In this document: piece after piece, positions 62,678-64,000 of the stretch
Layout: each line of letters begins with the position of its first letter
Numbering within the stretch: the stretch's first letter is position 1
Assembly (NCBI GenBank): GCA_947496185.1
Contig: CANMCD010000002.1
Coordinates: 265,738 to 329,737, forward strand
Origin: an uncultured Tenacibaculum sp.
GTDB taxonomy: Bacteria > Bacteroidota > Bacteroidia > Flavobacteriales > Flavobacteriaceae
Direction of reading: 5' to 3'
Length of the DNA: 64,000 nt
Position numbers and translations under genes: made by a program
Notes under the pieces: model-generated
Database searches by the model: none
Told to the model about the DNA's origin: nothing
What the model saw: only the letters and a program-made list of their open reading frames with translations

Positions 62678-62905
62678 ATGAGACTAGGATTTGTAGCAGG
62701 AACCAAGGACATAAGGGTAAACGAAGAAGCTTTTGTGTTAACTCCTTTTTTTTATTTCGTCCAGCCGCATGGATATAGGTTTAAATTTTATGGAATAGGA
62801 ATTTGTTGGGGATGGTGGGCCATATATTTTGCAGGTTGTACTAATTGGACTAAAGAAGCCAGTATGTTTATGTGGCTTGGAAAAATTAAATCTAAAAATC
62901 AGTAG
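62678..62905 (+). CDS. ORFan array gene 16, hydrophobic aromatic protein
   Basis: 75 residues, unusually rich in Phe, Trp and Tyr (FYGIGICWGWWAIYFAGC). It may insert in membranes. It ends KSKNQ-stop at the CAGTAG junction. Unrecognised. Confidence 0.55.
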   Translation: MRLGFVAGTKDIRVNEEAFVLTPFFYFVQPHGYRFKFYGIGICWGWWAIYFAGCTNWTKEASMFMWLGKIKSKNQ

Positions 62906-62908
62906 TAT

Positions 62909-63067
62909 ATGACAGCAAAAGATTTAGAACAATGGAAGCGCAAACTTAAAAAACTATCCAACCAAAGAGAAAAAAACATTAACAGGTATATTATTCCAAT
63001 TGAATTAAAAATGGAAAAAATTATCTCCAAAATAAGAGAGGTAGAGCCTGATTATAACGAATATTAA
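62909..63067 (+). CDS. ORFan array gene 17 (52 residues)
   Basis: Charged helical peptide (MTAKDLEQWKRKLKKLSNQR...), starting 3 nt after the previous stop. Unrecognised. Confidence 0.5.
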   Translation: MTAKDLEQWKRKLKKLSNQREKNINRYIIPIELKMEKIISKIREVEPDYNEY

Positions 63068-63079
63068 AAATAGTGTAGT

Positions 63080-63313
63080 ATGAAAAACATAAATATAATA
63101 CATGCAAAGTATTTCGGGCTGCCGAACGTTGAAGCAGATTTTTACTCATGGATTGATAGGTTACAAGCTCATTGTGAATGGAAATACCCTGACAGAAAAT
63201 GGACAGACGAAATTTATTACACAATTGCGTTTCAATGGAGAGCGAAATATGATGAACTAAGAGAAAGAGTATTGAAGATTGAAGCAGAAATTAATAAATC
63301 ACAAAAACAGTAA
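63080..63313 (+). CDS. ORFan array gene 18
   Basis: 77 residues with several Trp and a helical C-terminus ending KSQKQ-stop in AAAAACAGTAATTACCATG. Unrecognised. Confidence 0.6.
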   Translation: MKNINIIHAKYFGLPNVEADFYSWIDRLQAHCEWKYPDRKWTDEIYYTIAFQWRAKYDELRERVLKIEAEINKSQKQ

Positions 63314-63318
63314 TTACC

Positions 63319-63480
63319 ATGAAAACACGAAAACACAAAAAGAAACTAAAAATTAAAGCTGCAATGGAACATTTGTTTTATACAACTGGTCGTCCATTAT
63401 TGATTTCAAATCGACAGATAAATAAAGTTAAAAAGATTTTTAAGTATAACAAGGCTACGAATGAAGTAGTAGCTATTTAA
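63319..63480 (+). CDS. ORFan array gene 19 (53 residues)
   Basis: Very basic protein (MKTRKHKKKLKIKAAMEHLF...), possibly nucleic-acid-binding. Unrecognised. Confidence 0.5.
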   Translation: MKTRKHKKKLKIKAAMEHLFYTTGRPLLISNRQINKVKKIFKYNKATNEVVAI

Positions 63481-63511
63481 AGAGTAGAATAACTAACCAA
63501 AAACAAATAAT

Positions 63512-63919
63512 ATGAGTTACGATTTAAGACCTAGAAATAAAAAAGTAGAAGAAATAAGAGTAGGTGCTTTTTCATGGCCAATGATTCTTCAAGAAACTGG
63601 AGCTGGATATGTTATAGGATACGGAAGAGGTAAAGACCCTGCTAGCTATGTTTATGATAAGAGGAATCATGGCTCCCCCGCTTCAAATGACGGATATATT
63701 GTAACATCTAGTGAATCTAAAATGATGGCACAGGTGTTGAGAGGTTTTGTTTTCGTTCAAAGATATGTCAACAAGGAATGGGGTTCTTTATCTGAGGAAG
63801 TAAGAGTGCTTGAAAAGGAGTCTGAATACTTCAGAAAACCATGGCATGAAGAACGATTAAAAGAAATTGAAAGATATGCTGAGTTCATGGAAAATTCAGG
63901 AGGGTTTAGGATTTATTAA
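63512..63919 (+). CDS. ORFan array gene 20
   Basis: 135 residues, alpha/beta N-terminal part and charged helical C-terminal part (EEVRVLEKESEYFRKPWHEE). Unrecognised. Confidence 0.6.
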   Translation: MSYDLRPRNKKVEEIRVGAFSWPMILQETGAGYVIGYGRGKDPASYVYDKRNHGSPASNDGYIVTSSESKMMAQVLRGFVFVQRYVNKEWGSLSEEVRVLEKESEYFRKPWHEERLKEIERYAEFMENSGGFRIY

Positions 63920-63929
63920 AACAGTAATT

Positions 63930-64000
63930 ATGGCAATATATATATTAAACAACAAAGAACAATCATTGATACAAACTGCTCTAAAGAGCTTCTATAACGG
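63930..64000 (+). CDS. ORFan array gene 21, partial
   Basis: Starts MAIYILNNKEQSLIQTALKS right after AAAACAGTAATTATGG and runs off the window edge. Unrecognised. Confidence 0.5.
   Translation, partial: MAIYILNNKEQSLIQTALKSFYN

Larger units (their letters stand above)
45475..64000 (+). mobile_element. prophage, left part (continues past the window)
   Basis: Begins at the 3' end of tRNA-Ala and carries, in order, an integrase, cargo, a repressor switch, a replication module, HNH nuclease, both terminase subunits, a serine recombinase and a long ORFan array. Head and tail genes and the right attachment site are not in the window. Nearly all genes point right; the exceptions are the repressor and one small gene at 58302-58514. 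Confidence 0.88.

Noticed and set aside
56833-64000. CRISPR array suggested by many short repeats
   Set aside because: The repeats are about 15 nt, irregularly spaced and separated by coding genes; there are no uniform spacers and no cas genes.

Overview
The window looks like a low-GC Flavobacteriaceae (Bacteroidota) chromosome. The evidence is strong A+T bias, SusC/SusD and DUF4249/TonB-receptor pairs, GIN-domain and ACT-like flavobacterial proteins, a TTG-start mutS, start codons without Shine-Dalgarno sequences, and promoters of the TTG-N17-23-TAnnTTTG type. No species can be named from the sequence alone.

Layout. 1-5.6 kb: tatA, a GIN-domain surface protein, rnr, a 1.3 kb A+T-rich divergent gap that is a candidate chromosomal origin, then rpiB and an ElaA-type acetyltransferase. 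5.6-21 kb: one long leftward gene series, susC > susD > alpha/beta hydrolase > HpcH/HpaI aldolase > two double SnoaL-like proteins > bicupin > HisD/HpsN-type dehydrogenase > Na+/solute symporter > SDR > a third double SnoaL-like protein > ROK regulator. It resembles a polysaccharide-utilisation locus without any glycoside hydrolase, so it probably imports and oxidises an unidentified small organic compound. 21-36.4 kb: housekeeping and transport genes (GlcNAc-kinase-like, recA, dut, gpsA, MFS exporter, DUF4249/TonB receptor, rRNA/tRNA methyltransferase, mutS, MATE, enoyl-CoA hydratase). 36.4-40.7 kb: an accessory patch with two copies of a ~208 bp non-coding repeat flanking an IS200-type element that is itself split by an IS3-family element, plus an S41 peptidase. 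40.7-45.5 kb: queD, pth, rplY, prs, tRNA-Leu(CAA), an hxlR/oxidoreductase divergent pair flanked by ~105 bp direct repeats, and tRNA-Ala(GGC).

45.5-64 kb: the left part of a prophage integrated at tRNA-Ala(GGC). It has a tyrosine integrase, lipoprotein/membrane cargo, a repressor/LuxR-HTH switch with a three-part operator, a replication module (a lambda-O-like initiator with iteron-like repeats inside its own gene, and a RepA/DnaB-type ATPase), HNH nuclease, a G-rich possible packaging site, P27-type small terminase, large terminase and a serine recombinase. Then, where portal and capsid genes would normally follow, comes about 7.2 kb of more than twenty tiny unrecognised genes. Many of them are separated by the same short junction, AAACAGTA(G/A)TTATG, and some are preceded by repeated promoter-like cassettes. 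Portal, head and tail genes and the right attachment site must lie beyond the window.

The most promising undescribed features are the SusCD/SnoaL/HpsN-like catabolic operon, the ORFan array with its repeated junction motif, the initiator gene carrying its own origin-like repeats, and the ~208 bp intergenic repeat family.
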